Of a stretch of DNA of 5,635 bases, positions 1 to 5,635 are shown one piece after another. The stretch is taken from assembly GCA_021296025.1 (NCBI GenBank), contig JAGWBF010000070.1, positions 8,227-13,861 on the forward strand. Direction: 5' to 3'. The stretch comes from Dehalococcoidia bacterium. GTDB lineage: Bacteria > Chloroflexota > Dehalococcoidia > Lucifugimonadales > JAGWBF01. The notes under the pieces were generated by a model. That model had not been told where the DNA came from and ran no database searches. It saw nothing but the letters and a program-made list of their open reading frames with translations. How positions within the stretch are numbered: position 1 is the stretch's first letter; each line of letters begins with the position of its first letter. Both the position numbers and the translations under genes were made by a program.

Positions 1-1931
1 AAGAAGTGATACTTGACCGGCCTTACCAGTCCAAATAGCCTGACCCAGACCGTCAACGAGCGGAGGTTGACCTGCTTTTGTGCAGAAGTTGAGATGGTGG
101 GCCCATTATCGGGTCGATCATGGTCTGCCTCCGGCCCAGGACCGGGGGCAACAGGCTCCTCTCCCCCGACGAGCACAGGGGAGGCATGTGATGCCATCCC
201 CATCTCGGTCTGCTGGCGCATCAGCCGGGCATAGGTACCATCGGCGCCCATCAGGTCGGCGTGGGTCCCTATCTCTACAACCTGGCCTTCATCAAGGACC
301 AGGATGCGGTCGGCATTGATTATGCTGGACAGACGGTGGGCGATGACAAGGGTGGTCCGGTTCTCCATCAGGCGGTCAAGGGCCCTCTGAATGACCGACT
401 CATTCTCCGCATCCACGCTGGAAAGGGCCTCGTCCAGCAGCAGGACCGGGGCGTCTTTTAGCATTGCCCTAGCGATTGCAAGCCTCTGTCGTTGGCCTCC
501 CGATAGCCTGACTGCCCGCTCGCCTACGACCGTTTCGTAGCCGTTGGGAAGCTGGGATATGAATTCATGAGCGTTCGCGACACGGGCAGCCTCCTCCAAC
601 TCCCATTGGGTCGCGTCGGGCTTTCCGAAACGCAAGTTGTCGGCCACCGTCCCGTGAAACAGGTATGTGTCCTGGGTAACTACAGATATGTTTTCCCTGA
701 TGATGCTGAGGGGGAGGTCCCGGAGGTCATGTCCGCCGAGCCTGATGGCTCCCGCCTGGGGATCGTAAAACCTGTACATGAGCCAGACCAGCGTTGACTT
801 CCCCGAACCGCTTGCCCCCACGACGCCGAGGGTCTCGCCCATGCGCAGGTCGAAGGACACATCGCTAAGGGCAGGCCTGTGACCCCCGTCGTATCCAAAG
901 GTGACACTATCGAAGGACACCTCCGGCCTAATTTCGGAGGGCGACCGCTGAGCGGCGGCCTCGGAATCACGAATGGTGACGGGCTCGTCCAGCATTCCAA
1001 AGACGCTCTGCGCCGAGGACAGCACCGTCATTCCCTGGTGGTACAGGTTCGTCAGCTCACGGATGGGCCTGAACACCTCCACACCGAGCATGAGCACTAT
1101 CAGCAGAGGTCGCAGCTCCATCTCACCGCTGCTGACCCGGGACGCGCCCACAGCCAGGGCTACCGCGGCCCCCGTTGCCATCAACAGGATGGATGCGCCG
1201 CTGGTCGCTCCGTTGGCCGCCACAACTCCCATCGTGCTCTTGTACAGATGATGGGCCCGCTGGGCCAGGGCATCGCCGCGGTTCTTGCTCTGACCAAAGG
1301 ACTTGAGGGTAGGGAGACCTTGAACGCTGTCAAGAAAGTCCGCCCCCAGCTCACCATACGATCTGCGGCGCCTGTGGCTGCTGTCCCGGTTCCACCGGTA
1401 GAAGGACGCGGGCACGACCAGGGCGAGAAAGGCGAACAGCAGGAATATGAAGGCCACATAGATATCGAGGGTGACCATGAAGGCGAAAACGGCGATGGGG
1501 GCAACGGCGGACACGATCAATTGGGACAGGTACTGTCCGAAGAAGGTCTCCAGGCGTTCGATGCCCTCGACTACCGTGAGGACCTGGTCCCCGGTCCGGT
1601 TCTGGTCAGCGTATCCCGGCCCCAGCTTCAGCGCATGTTCATACAGGTCGTTGCGCAGCCTGACCTTGACGATGTTCGCAGCATGGTGGCTCACCGCGTT
1701 CTGCCAATAAAGGAACATGCTGCGGGTGACGATGAGGGCCGCGATGATCACCAGAGGCAGCGCCAGCGTGGAAAACTCCGCCTGCCCGGTGATGACCCGA
1801 TAGATCACAAGGCCCGACACAGCAAGGCGTCCGACCCCGGCCCCAACAGCGATAAGGCCAAGGGTAGCGGCGAATAGAATCCGAAGTCTCACTCCGCGGG
1901 TAAGGGCAAACAGCCGCCAGTTGAAATACAT
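1..1931 (-). CDS. Type I ABC exporter, TMD-NBD continuing into a second TMD (fused, CydD-like), partial
   Basis: An ATP-driven inner-membrane exporter. The frame is open from an ATG at 1929-1931 for 643 codons and leaves the window without a stop, so the C-terminus is missing. Residues 1-315 are the membrane domain, with hydrophobic stretches near 16-43, 54-76, 136-175 and 245-285. Residues 335-572 are a complete nucleotide-binding domain: A-loop Tyr347, Walker A GASGSGKS at 372-379 (Lys378), Q-loop Gln420, signature LSGGQ at 476-480, Walker B ending Asp500 with catalytic Glu501, D-loop SSVD at 504-507 and switch His532. Nothing key is missing. Residues 580-620 form a Pro/Gly/acidic linker. 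From 621 a basic-hydrophobic segment (LFGLVRPVKYHF) resembles the start of another ABC membrane domain, so the protein is probably a double-length fusion. The TLKSFGQSK and TMGVV segments resemble CydD-type cysteine/glutathione exporters, but the substrate cannot be assigned; MsbA-like lipid or drug export is the alternative. An AGAAGG sequence precedes the ATG. The ABC exporter call is secure. Confidence 0.93.
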   Translation of the reverse strand, partial: MYFNWRLFALTRGVRLRILFAATLGLIAVGAGVGRLAVSGLVIYRVITGQAEFSTLALPLVIIAALIVTRSMFLYWQNAVSHHAANIVKVRLRNDLYEHALKLGPGYADQNRTGDQVLTVVEGIERLETFFGQYLSQLIVSAVAPIAVFAFMVTLDIYVAFIFLLFAFLALVVPASFYRWNRDSSHRRRRSYGELGADFLDSVQGLPTLKSFGQSKNRGDALAQRAHHLYKSTMGVVAANGATSGASILLMATGAAVALAVGASRVSSGEMELRPLLIVLMLGVEVFRPIRELTNLYHQGMTVLSSAQSVFGMLDEPVTIRDSEAAAQRSPSEIRPEVSFDSVTFGYDGGHRPALSDVSFDLRMGETLGVVGASGSGKSTLVWLMYRFYDPQAGAIRLGGHDLRDLPLSIIRENISVVTQDTYLFHGTVADNLRFGKPDATQWELEEAARVANAHEFISQLPNGYETVVGERAVRLSGGQRQRLAIARAMLKDAPVLLLDEALSSVDAENESVIQRALDRLMENRTTLVIAHRLSSIINADRILVLDEGQVVEIGTHADLMGADGTYARLMRQQTEMGMASHASPVLVGGEEPVAPGPGPEADHDRPDNGPTISTSAQKQVNLRSLTVWVRLFGLVRPVKYHF

Positions 1932-2036
1932 TTCAGTGCCTTCTGGAGCTAAGGGATAAGGAACTTTAGACCATGCTAAGGGAGGAGCGCAACACCAGAG
2001 CTCGCCGTGGGCTTACGATCAGGCCGCCCGGGCAAC

Positions 2037-2062
2037 GGGTAAAGGCTAGGCATGCCTTACCC
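2037..2062. repeat. Inverted repeat / hairpin in the gap upstream of the ABC exporter
   Basis: GGGT plus AAGGC pairs with GCCTT plus ACCC, giving a 9-bp stem with a single bulged A at 2041 and a 7-base loop at 2047-2053. It lies about 105 bases before the exporter start codon, in the expected leader or promoter zone. No T-run follows on either strand, so it is not an obvious terminator. It could be an RNA leader structure or an operator-like palindrome. Confidence 0.5.
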
Positions 2063-2257
2063 TGTTCAACGCCTGTTCCTCGCCAAGGGCACCCGGACTC
2101 ACTACCCAGCTGCATCTCAAAGCCGTTTCGTAGCAGAACCTTCCTGCCGCCATGCTGGATTCGGCGATCACAATGCCCCGTTTAATGGATACTTCTCCGC
2201 CTACATCCTTGAGTCAACGCCAAGCAGGTAGGTCTTTAAGCACACGGTGAACCCCCG

Positions 2258-2274
2258 GCACGGCCGAGCCGTGC
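2258..2274 (-). terminator. Second stem-loop behind the amidohydrolase gene
   Basis: GCACGGC and GCCGTGC form a perfect 7-bp GC-rich stem around a 3-base loop. Read on the minus strand it comes six bases after the larger hairpin at 2281-2305, so the two form a tandem pair. The sequence after it is G-rich, then GGTTCACC, not a T-run, so it is not a classical intrinsic terminator alone. It may act as back-up termination, protect the 3' end of the mRNA, or be part of a small RNA or element end. Confidence 0.4.
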
Positions 2275-2280
2275 AGAAGA

Positions 2281-2305
2281 AGGCCCGAGTATTAAACTCG
2301 GGCCT
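2281..2305 (-). terminator. Probable transcription terminator of the GMC/amidohydrolase unit
   Basis: AGGCCCGAGT and ACTCGGGCCT make a perfect 10-bp stem with the 5-base loop ATTAA. On the minus strand it begins 24 bases after the amidohydrolase stop codon and is followed by the pyrimidine-rich TCTTCT. The strength and position of the stem fit a transcript end. The T-tract is imperfect, so termination may be partial or protein-assisted. Confidence 0.65.
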
Positions 2306-2329
2306 CTACTTCCCGGTCTTGGTAAGCCC

Positions 2330-3430
2330 CTAGTTCACGCTTAGGTTGTAGAAGACAGCGGCGTTCCTGTGCAGGATCGCTTCCTTGTCGGTGTCGGATA
2401 GCCCGTCCTGCTCCCGAATCTCCGATATCTCATGCCGGCAGAACTTCTCGTCCACCTCGTGGGGGAAGTCGGATGAGAAGAAGAAGGGCTCGTTTCCAAC
2501 CTCTGCCACCGCATGGGCCAGGGTCGGCTCATGCCCCTCGCAGCCGATGAAGATGCGCCGGGCCTTCACGTGCTTGCGAATGTAGTCGGCGATGCTCTCA
2601 TCGTCGGCAGGCCCCATGAGCTCTTCCTTCCGGATGGCTATCTCCTTGCGCGTTTCGTGCATCCGCTCAAATCGCTCGATACAGAAGGGCAGCCAGCCCA
2701 CTCCGCCTTCCAGGAAGGCGACGCGAATGCCGGGGAAGCGGTCAAAGACGCCGTTGTACATCATGGCACCGAAGGCGATCATCATGCCGAAGGAGTGCCC
2801 CAGGGCAACCACCGGCTCGAAGACGTTCAGGTGGTCCATCCCCATGCCGTCGTGGCAGCCGCCATGGATTGCTATGGAAACGTTCAGCCGTTCAGCCTCG
2901 GCATACACAGGCCAGTACTCCTTGGCGCCCAGGTGCAGGGCAAGGCCCCGGGAAGGCAGCATGGTGCCCACCATGCCCAGGTCGTTGACGGCTCTCCGCA
3001 GCTCTTCGATGGCCGCATCGGGTTCCTGCATGGGAATCAGGGCCACTCCCTTGAAGCGGTCGCTCTTCTGGAGGTAGGTCTCGTAAAGCCAGTTGTTGTA
3101 GGCCTTGCAGACCGCTATGGCATAGTCCCTATTGACCACCTTGCCGTAGCCCAAGCCTCCGCTGGGATAGAGAACCGTCTGGTCGATGCCCACATCCTCC
3201 AGGAACTGGAACCACTCGTCGGGCCCTACCTGCTTGTTCCCTCGCACCTCTCTACCGATGGTGGTGGCAAAGTGGGCGGTGTGCAGGTGGTCGATGGGCG
3301 GGAACATGGCCCGCAGGTCCAATGCCCCCGGCGTCCCGTAGTAGGGCGGCATATGCTTCGCTATGGCAGCGTTGTCCTCCATGATGTGGCCGTCGCCGTC
3401 AATAATGAACTCCAGGTTGGTATCTACCAT
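2330..3430 (-). CDS. Amidohydrolase-2 family metal-dependent hydrolase/decarboxylase
   Basis: A soluble cytoplasmic TIM-barrel enzyme of the amidohydrolase-2 family (Pfam Amidohydro_2, the ACMSD/gamma-resorcylate decarboxylase group). These enzymes hydrolyse or non-oxidatively decarboxylate organic acids using one divalent metal. The full protein is 366 residues, usual for the family. Visible marks, numbered from the chosen Met: DGDGHIME near 11-18 with His15 in the N-terminal metal site (the usual second His of HxH is replaced), HGG at 189-191, LGHSFGM with His212, FLEGGVGWLP near 239-248, and SSDFPH with Asp321 as the likely catalytic metal-binding Asp. It ends with the family's ILHRNAAVFYNL motif. 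I chose ATG 3428-3430 over GTG 3434-3436: a perfect AAGGAGG lies 6 bases before the ATG, but would directly abut the GTG. The GMC oxidoreductase gene ends 87 bases upstream on the same strand, so co-transcription is likely. The substrate is unknown. Confidence 0.93.
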   Translation of the reverse strand: MVDTNLEFIIDGDGHIMEDNAAIAKHMPPYYGTPGALDLRAMFPPIDHLHTAHFATTIGREVRGNKQVGPDEWFQFLEDVGIDQTVLYPSGGLGYGKVVNRDYAIAVCKAYNNWLYETYLQKSDRFKGVALIPMQEPDAAIEELRRAVNDLGMVGTMLPSRGLALHLGAKEYWPVYAEAERLNVSIAIHGGCHDGMGMDHLNVFEPVVALGHSFGMMIAFGAMMYNGVFDRFPGIRVAFLEGGVGWLPFCIERFERMHETRKEIAIRKEELMGPADDESIADYIRKHVKARRIFIGCEGHEPTLAHAVAEVGNEPFFFSSDFPHEVDEKFCRHEISEIREQDGLSDTDKEAILHRNAAVFYNLSVN

Positions 3431-3436
3431 GATCAC

Positions 3437-3443
3437 CCTCCTT
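3437..3443 (-). promoter_or_regulatory. Shine-Dalgarno site that decides the amidohydrolase start
   Basis: On the minus strand the sequence is AAGGAGG followed by six bases (GTGATC) and then ATG. The spacing fits initiation at the ATG at 3428-3430 and excludes the in-frame GTG two codons upstream. Confidence 0.85.
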
Positions 3444-3470
3444 GTTTGCGCTGATTTACATCTCTATACA

Positions 3471-3488
3471 GCGTCGACTTTCCGACGC
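3471..3488. repeat. Small hairpin between the GMC oxidoreductase and amidohydrolase genes
   Basis: GCGTCG and CGACGC form a 6-bp stem with a 6-base loop in the 87-base gap between the two co-directional genes. No T-run follows on the minus strand, so it should not stop transcription. It could be an mRNA processing or stabilising structure, or chance. Confidence 0.35.
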
Positions 3489-3517
3489 AGGAGAGGCCTC
3501 CGTGAAGGGTCCAGTGC

Positions 3518-5113
3518 CTAGCAGTCGCTCTTTATGAGCCCCACCAGGCGTTCGGCCATCATCATTACCGTGGGATTTATCGCGGCCCGTACCAGATCGG
3601 GCATGATGGACGCATCCACCACCCGCAGGCTCTCGGTACCGCGCACCCTCCCTTGCTGGTCCACTACTGCCATAGGGTCCGACTCCGGTCCCATCTTGCA
3701 CGTGCCCGAGATGTGGGAGTAGGTGCCCACCTCTCGCATCAGCCATTCATCCAGTGCATCGTCGGTTGCCAGGTCGGCGTCCGTGGGGTCCAGCCTCTCA
3801 TTCAAGACGCCTCTGAAGTCCTCGTGCTCCGAGAGCCTGATGCAGAGGCGGACAGCTTCCCGGGCACGCTGCAGGTCGAAGGGGTCCGATAGGAAGTTGT
3901 AGTCCATTAGGGGCTGATCACTGGGATCAGCCGACGAAAGGGACAGGCTGCCCGTGCTCACCGGGCGCATCAGCCCCACCACCAGGTCGGTGCCGATGGG
4001 ACCGGTGTCGGAGTTGCTCTTGCCGATGTGCTCCCCAGTGGCCGGGTTTATCCGGCGGCCCGAAACGGAGGTGACGTTGATCATGATGTCATTGCGGTAG
4101 GGCGAGCCTGTGGCGGTGTAACGGAGCTGGACGCCTCCCGATGCCTTGAGGCTGGCCTCTGGCTTGTTGGTCCAGCTGCTGTAGAGCTTGGGATGGTCCT
4201 TAAGGTGCTGGCCCACGCCCGGAGAGTCGTGCAGCACGGGAATGCCAACGTCTGCCAGGTGCCTGGCAGGTCCGATGCCCGACAGCATCAGCAATTGGGG
4301 CGAAACGATGGCGCCGGCGCTAAGGATGGTCTCCCTGCCAAACACCGAGAAGGTCTCGCCTCCGCTCTCCACCTCGATGCCTATGGCCTTGTTGCCGTCG
4401 AATATAACCTTGCGCACCCGGCTGTTGGGCCGGATAGTAAGGTTCAGGCGATGGCGGGACTGGCTCAGGTGGGTTATGGCGGTGCTGTAGCGCACCCCCT
4501 CCCGCGTGTTGGTGGAGCTCGGACCGACGCCCGTAGAGTCAGGCTCGCTGGGGACCGGGCTGTCGGCGAATCCCGCCTCCAGGCAGGCGTTGTAGAAGGC
4601 TTCCTTTGCGGCATCCCAATCTTCTTTGTGGGATCGCCGGATAGCTACGGGGCCGCTCTCGCTGCCGGTGTCGGGGTCGCCCTCCAGCACCTTGAAGAAG
4701 GGGAGCACCACATCATATCCCCACAGGTCGTTGCCCTCATCAGCCCAGGCGTCGTAGTCCTCAGGAATGCCCCGTCGGTAGCCTGCCCGGTTGATGGCGC
4801 TGGAGCCGCCGGTCACCTTTCCCCTGGGAACGTGCATGGGGGGCGCCTTTGGGGTTGACGTGGCAACGAACTGCCAGTTGTGAACGCTGGATGCCAGGGA
4901 GATGGGGTGCCCTCCCCTGGAACGAAGGGTAGGGCCCGGGGTTGATGAGTAGCTTCCGTACTTGAGCTCTTCGGGAAGATTATCCAGGTCGGGGTAGTCG
5001 GGGCCTGCCTCCAGGAGGAGGACCGAAGTGTCCGGGTCTTCAGTGAGACGAGATGCGATGATGGCTCCCGCAGAGCCAGCACCGACGACTATGTAGTCGT
5101 AGTTCAGGGCCAT
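3518..5113 (-). CDS. GMC-family FAD-dependent oxidoreductase (choline dehydrogenase-like)
   Basis: A glucose-methanol-choline family flavoenzyme that oxidises a primary or secondary alcohol to the carbonyl compound, passing electrons to oxygen or a carrier. The full length is 531 residues, typical of the family. The FAD-binding Rossmann motif GAGSAG is at 11-16, with Glu35 at the end of strand 2 (LLLEAG) for the ribose. GMC signature 1 is around 96-114 (GGSSAIN, then RAGYRRG instead of the common GMVYVRG). Signature 2 is at 267-282 (GAIVSPQLLMLSGIGP). The C-terminal half has the catalytic His467 in YSHISGTCKMG, then VVDASIMP at 498-505, then Asn513-Pro514, so the His/Asn catalytic pair is intact. 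There is no signal peptide or membrane segment, so it is probably cytoplasmic. The ATG at 5111-5113 is preceded by GGGGGTGA at good spacing and by a strong promoter. It is probably the first gene of a unit with the downstream amidohydrolase. The substrate cannot be read from the sequence; choline, polyethylene glycol and sugar alcohols are all known for relatives. Confidence 0.95.
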   Translation of the reverse strand: MALNYDYIVVGAGSAGAIIASRLTEDPDTSVLLLEAGPDYPDLDNLPEELKYGSYSSTPGPTLRSRGGHPISLASSVHNWQFVATSTPKAPPMHVPRGKVTGGSSAINRAGYRRGIPEDYDAWADEGNDLWGYDVVLPFFKVLEGDPDTGSESGPVAIRRSHKEDWDAAKEAFYNACLEAGFADSPVPSEPDSTGVGPSSTNTREGVRYSTAITHLSQSRHRLNLTIRPNSRVRKVIFDGNKAIGIEVESGGETFSVFGRETILSAGAIVSPQLLMLSGIGPARHLADVGIPVLHDSPGVGQHLKDHPKLYSSWTNKPEASLKASGGVQLRYTATGSPYRNDIMINVTSVSGRRINPATGEHIGKSNSDTGPIGTDLVVGLMRPVSTGSLSLSSADPSDQPLMDYNFLSDPFDLQRAREAVRLCIRLSEHEDFRGVLNERLDPTDADLATDDALDEWLMREVGTYSHISGTCKMGPESDPMAVVDQQGRVRGTESLRVVDASIMPDLVRAAINPTVMMMAERLVGLIKSDC

Positions 5114-5130
5114 TTGCTTTCACCCCCAGT

Positions 5131-5148
5131 GGCGCCGGGGCCGGCGCC
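5131..5148 (-). promoter_or_regulatory. GC-rich hairpin in the GMC oxidoreductase 5' leader
   Basis: GGCGCCGG and CCGGCGCC form a near-continuous 8-bp GC-only palindrome (realistically 7 bp with a 4-base loop). It lies 17 bases upstream of the start codon and about 25 bases downstream of the predicted transcription start. It ends just before the GGGGGTGA ribosome binding site. It may modulate translation or stabilise the mRNA; an operator is the alternative. Confidence 0.45.
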
Positions 5149-5178
5149 CGGGTTTGGCTTACCCCTGCATTGCACCCA

Positions 5179-5206
5179 ATTATAGTTGTCTCAGGTGTGC
5201 AGTCAA
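5179..5206 (-). promoter_or_regulatory. Sigma-70-type promoter for the GMC oxidoreductase gene
   Basis: On the minus strand TTGACT (5201-5206) and a perfect TATAAT (5179-5184) are separated by 16 bases. The -35 box matches the consensus at five of six positions and the -10 at all six. Transcription would start near 5171-5172, giving a leader of about 58 bases before the ATG. This is the best promoter in the window and should drive both the GMC oxidoreductase and the amidohydrolase. Confidence 0.8.
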
Positions 5207-5288
5207 GGGCGGCTTCTGAAGGTTTGCCACCCAGGATGGTCTCTGGTAACCTGAGCCACACAATCCGCAGCCAGCTCTTCAAGAGAGG

Positions 5289-5635
5289 ATGCCCCCTGTG
5301 CCCGGTCAGCCCACTGCCCCAAAGGCGCCCAAAGATAAAGGAGAGGGACAAATCAGCCCCCGCGCTTTCCTGTACGTAACCTGCCTGGTGGACCAGCTGT
5401 ATCCCGAAGTGGGGGTCAGTTGTGTTCGTCTGCTACGCCGCTTGGGGGTGGAAGTGGAGTTTCCCAGGGACCAGACCTGCTGCGGACAAGCCGTTTTTAA
5501 CTCCGGATTTACCAACGATGCCAAGCACCTGGCCCGCCGGGTGCTCGACTCCTTCGGGCCGTTGCTGCAGGCCGACGACAATGCCTACATCGTGGTCCCA
5601 TCGGGTTCCTGCACCAGCATGATGCGGGTATTTTA
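5289..5635 (+). CDS. lutA: LutA-like (Fe-S)-binding protein, cysteine-rich CCG domain, N-terminal part
   Basis: This resembles LutA (YkgE/CCG family), a subunit of the LutABC iron-sulfur complex that oxidises L-lactate to pyruvate in the cytoplasm; related CCG domains occur in GlcF and HdrB. The frame runs to the right edge, giving 115 full codons. Numbered from ATG 5289, the family pattern is clear: FLYVTC with Cys32, LVDQLYPEVG at 33-42, FPRDQTCCGQ at 58-67 with Cys64-Cys65, and VVPSGSC with Cys108. The cysteine spacing fits one CCG motif. The start is uncertain. ATG 5289 has AGAGAGG directly abutting it. GTG 5298 has the same element at a better 9-base spacing. Either gives a Pro/Lys-rich extension before the conserved core. 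An ideal AAGGAG (5338-5343) instead sits 8 bases before an in-frame ATC (5352), where family members usually begin. The frame is closed upstream by a TAA at 5247. The gene is divergent from the GMC oxidoreductase. lutB and lutC would be expected downstream, outside the window. Confidence 0.88.
   Translation, partial: MPPVPGQPTAPKAPKDKGEGQISPRAFLYVTCLVDQLYPEVGVSCVRLLRRLGVEVEFPRDQTCCGQAVFNSGFTNDAKHLARRVLDSFGPLLQADDNAYIVVPSGSCTSMMRVF
5338..5343 (+). promoter_or_regulatory. Strong internal Shine-Dalgarno-like site near the LutA core start
   Basis: AAGGAG (extending to AAGGAGAGG) lies inside the open frame, eight bases before the in-frame ATC at 5352-5354. The conserved LutA core begins four codons after that ATC. 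This could be the true initiation site with a non-standard start codon, or a coincidence inside a Lys/Glu/Gly-coding stretch. Confidence 0.4.

Larger units (their letters stand above)
1932..2329. other. Intergenic gap with stem-loops and no convincing gene
   Basis: This 398-base stretch separates the ABC exporter start from the amidohydrolase stop. It must hold the exporter's promoter on the minus strand, but I see no convincing -35/-10 pair. It holds three inverted repeats (2037-2062, 2258-2274, 2281-2305). It also holds only short open frames: 70 codons from 1973, 59 codons from 2052 on the plus strand, and an ATG-less run of about 68 codons on the minus strand. None has a good ribosome binding site or a recognisable domain. 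No tRNA cloverleaf was found. A structured RNA or the remnant of a small mobile element is possible but unproven. Confidence 0.6.

Noticed and set aside
879..1877. Plus-strand open frame of 332 codons across the ABC exporter
   Set aside because: It is the antisense shadow of a gene with full ABC motifs. Its product is low in hydrophobic order, rich in Gly/Asp/Gln/His and has no recognisable domain or ribosome binding site.
2186..2217. TTGACT on the minus strand (2212-2217) as the -35 of an ABC exporter promoter
   Set aside because: The only -10-like sequences downstream (AAGTAT, TATCCA) are poor matches or spaced wrongly (about 20 bases).
2235..2260. GGGTTCACC on the minus strand as a tRNA T-arm
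   Set aside because: The flanking bases do not pair as a T-stem, and no anticodon arm or acceptor stem could be drawn around it.
3434..3436. GTG as the amidohydrolase start codon
   Set aside because: The AAGGAGG directly abuts it with zero spacing, whereas the ATG two codons later has ideal 6-base spacing.
2513..3454. Plus-strand open frame of 313 codons across the amidohydrolase
   Set aside because: It lies exactly opposite a complete, well-conserved enzyme gene. High GC at third positions keeps the opposite frame open.
4028..4858. Plus-strand open frame of 276 codons across the GMC oxidoreductase
   Set aside because: It is an antisense shadow. All GMC signatures are on the minus strand and this product shows no domain.
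5190..5255. Inverted copies of a 7-base sequence (CTCAGGT at 5190-5196, ACCTGAG at 5249-5255) as a possible operator pair in the divergent region
   Set aside because: Seven bases separated by 52 is expected by chance in a region of this size, and the flanks do not extend the match.

Overview
The window carries four genes on a GC-rich (roughly 60 %) bacterial segment. Gene density, the combination of a GMC flavoprotein with an amidohydrolase-2 enzyme and a LutA-type protein, and the style of the ABC exporter would suit an uncultured Chloroflexota bacterium (for example the SAR202/Dehalococcoidia lineage, known for expanded oxidative catabolism families). That assignment is inference; there is no rRNA or marker gene to confirm it.

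Layout. (1) Left edge to 1931, minus strand: a large ABC exporter with a complete membrane domain and a complete ATPase domain. It then continues through a Pro/Gly/acidic linker into what looks like the start of a second membrane domain, and runs off the window. (2) 1932-2329: a 398-base gap with no convincing gene. It holds three stem-loops, two of which lie directly behind the next gene and probably end its transcript. (3) 2330-3430, minus: an amidohydrolase-2 family metal-dependent hydrolase or decarboxylase. (4) 3518-5113, minus: a GMC-family FAD-dependent alcohol dehydrogenase/oxidase. (5) 5114-5288: a divergent control region with a clear sigma-70-type promoter facing left and a GC-rich leader hairpin. 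(6) From about 5289 to the right edge, plus strand: the N-terminal part of a LutA-like (Fe-S)-binding protein.

How they fit together. The GMC oxidoreductase and the amidohydrolase are probably one two-gene transcript, running from the promoter at 5179-5206 to the hairpins at 2258-2305. An alcohol-oxidising flavoenzyme beside a hydrolase/decarboxylase looks like a small catabolic module for an unidentified organic compound. The divergent LutA-like gene points to 2-hydroxyacid (lactate/glycolate type) oxidation next door. The ABC exporter is probably a separate unit.

I did not find a clearly new system. The observations most worth a second look are the start of the LutA-like gene (an ideal Shine-Dalgarno in front of an ATC codon exactly where the family normally begins), the apparent fusion in the ABC exporter, and the structured gap at 1932-2329.
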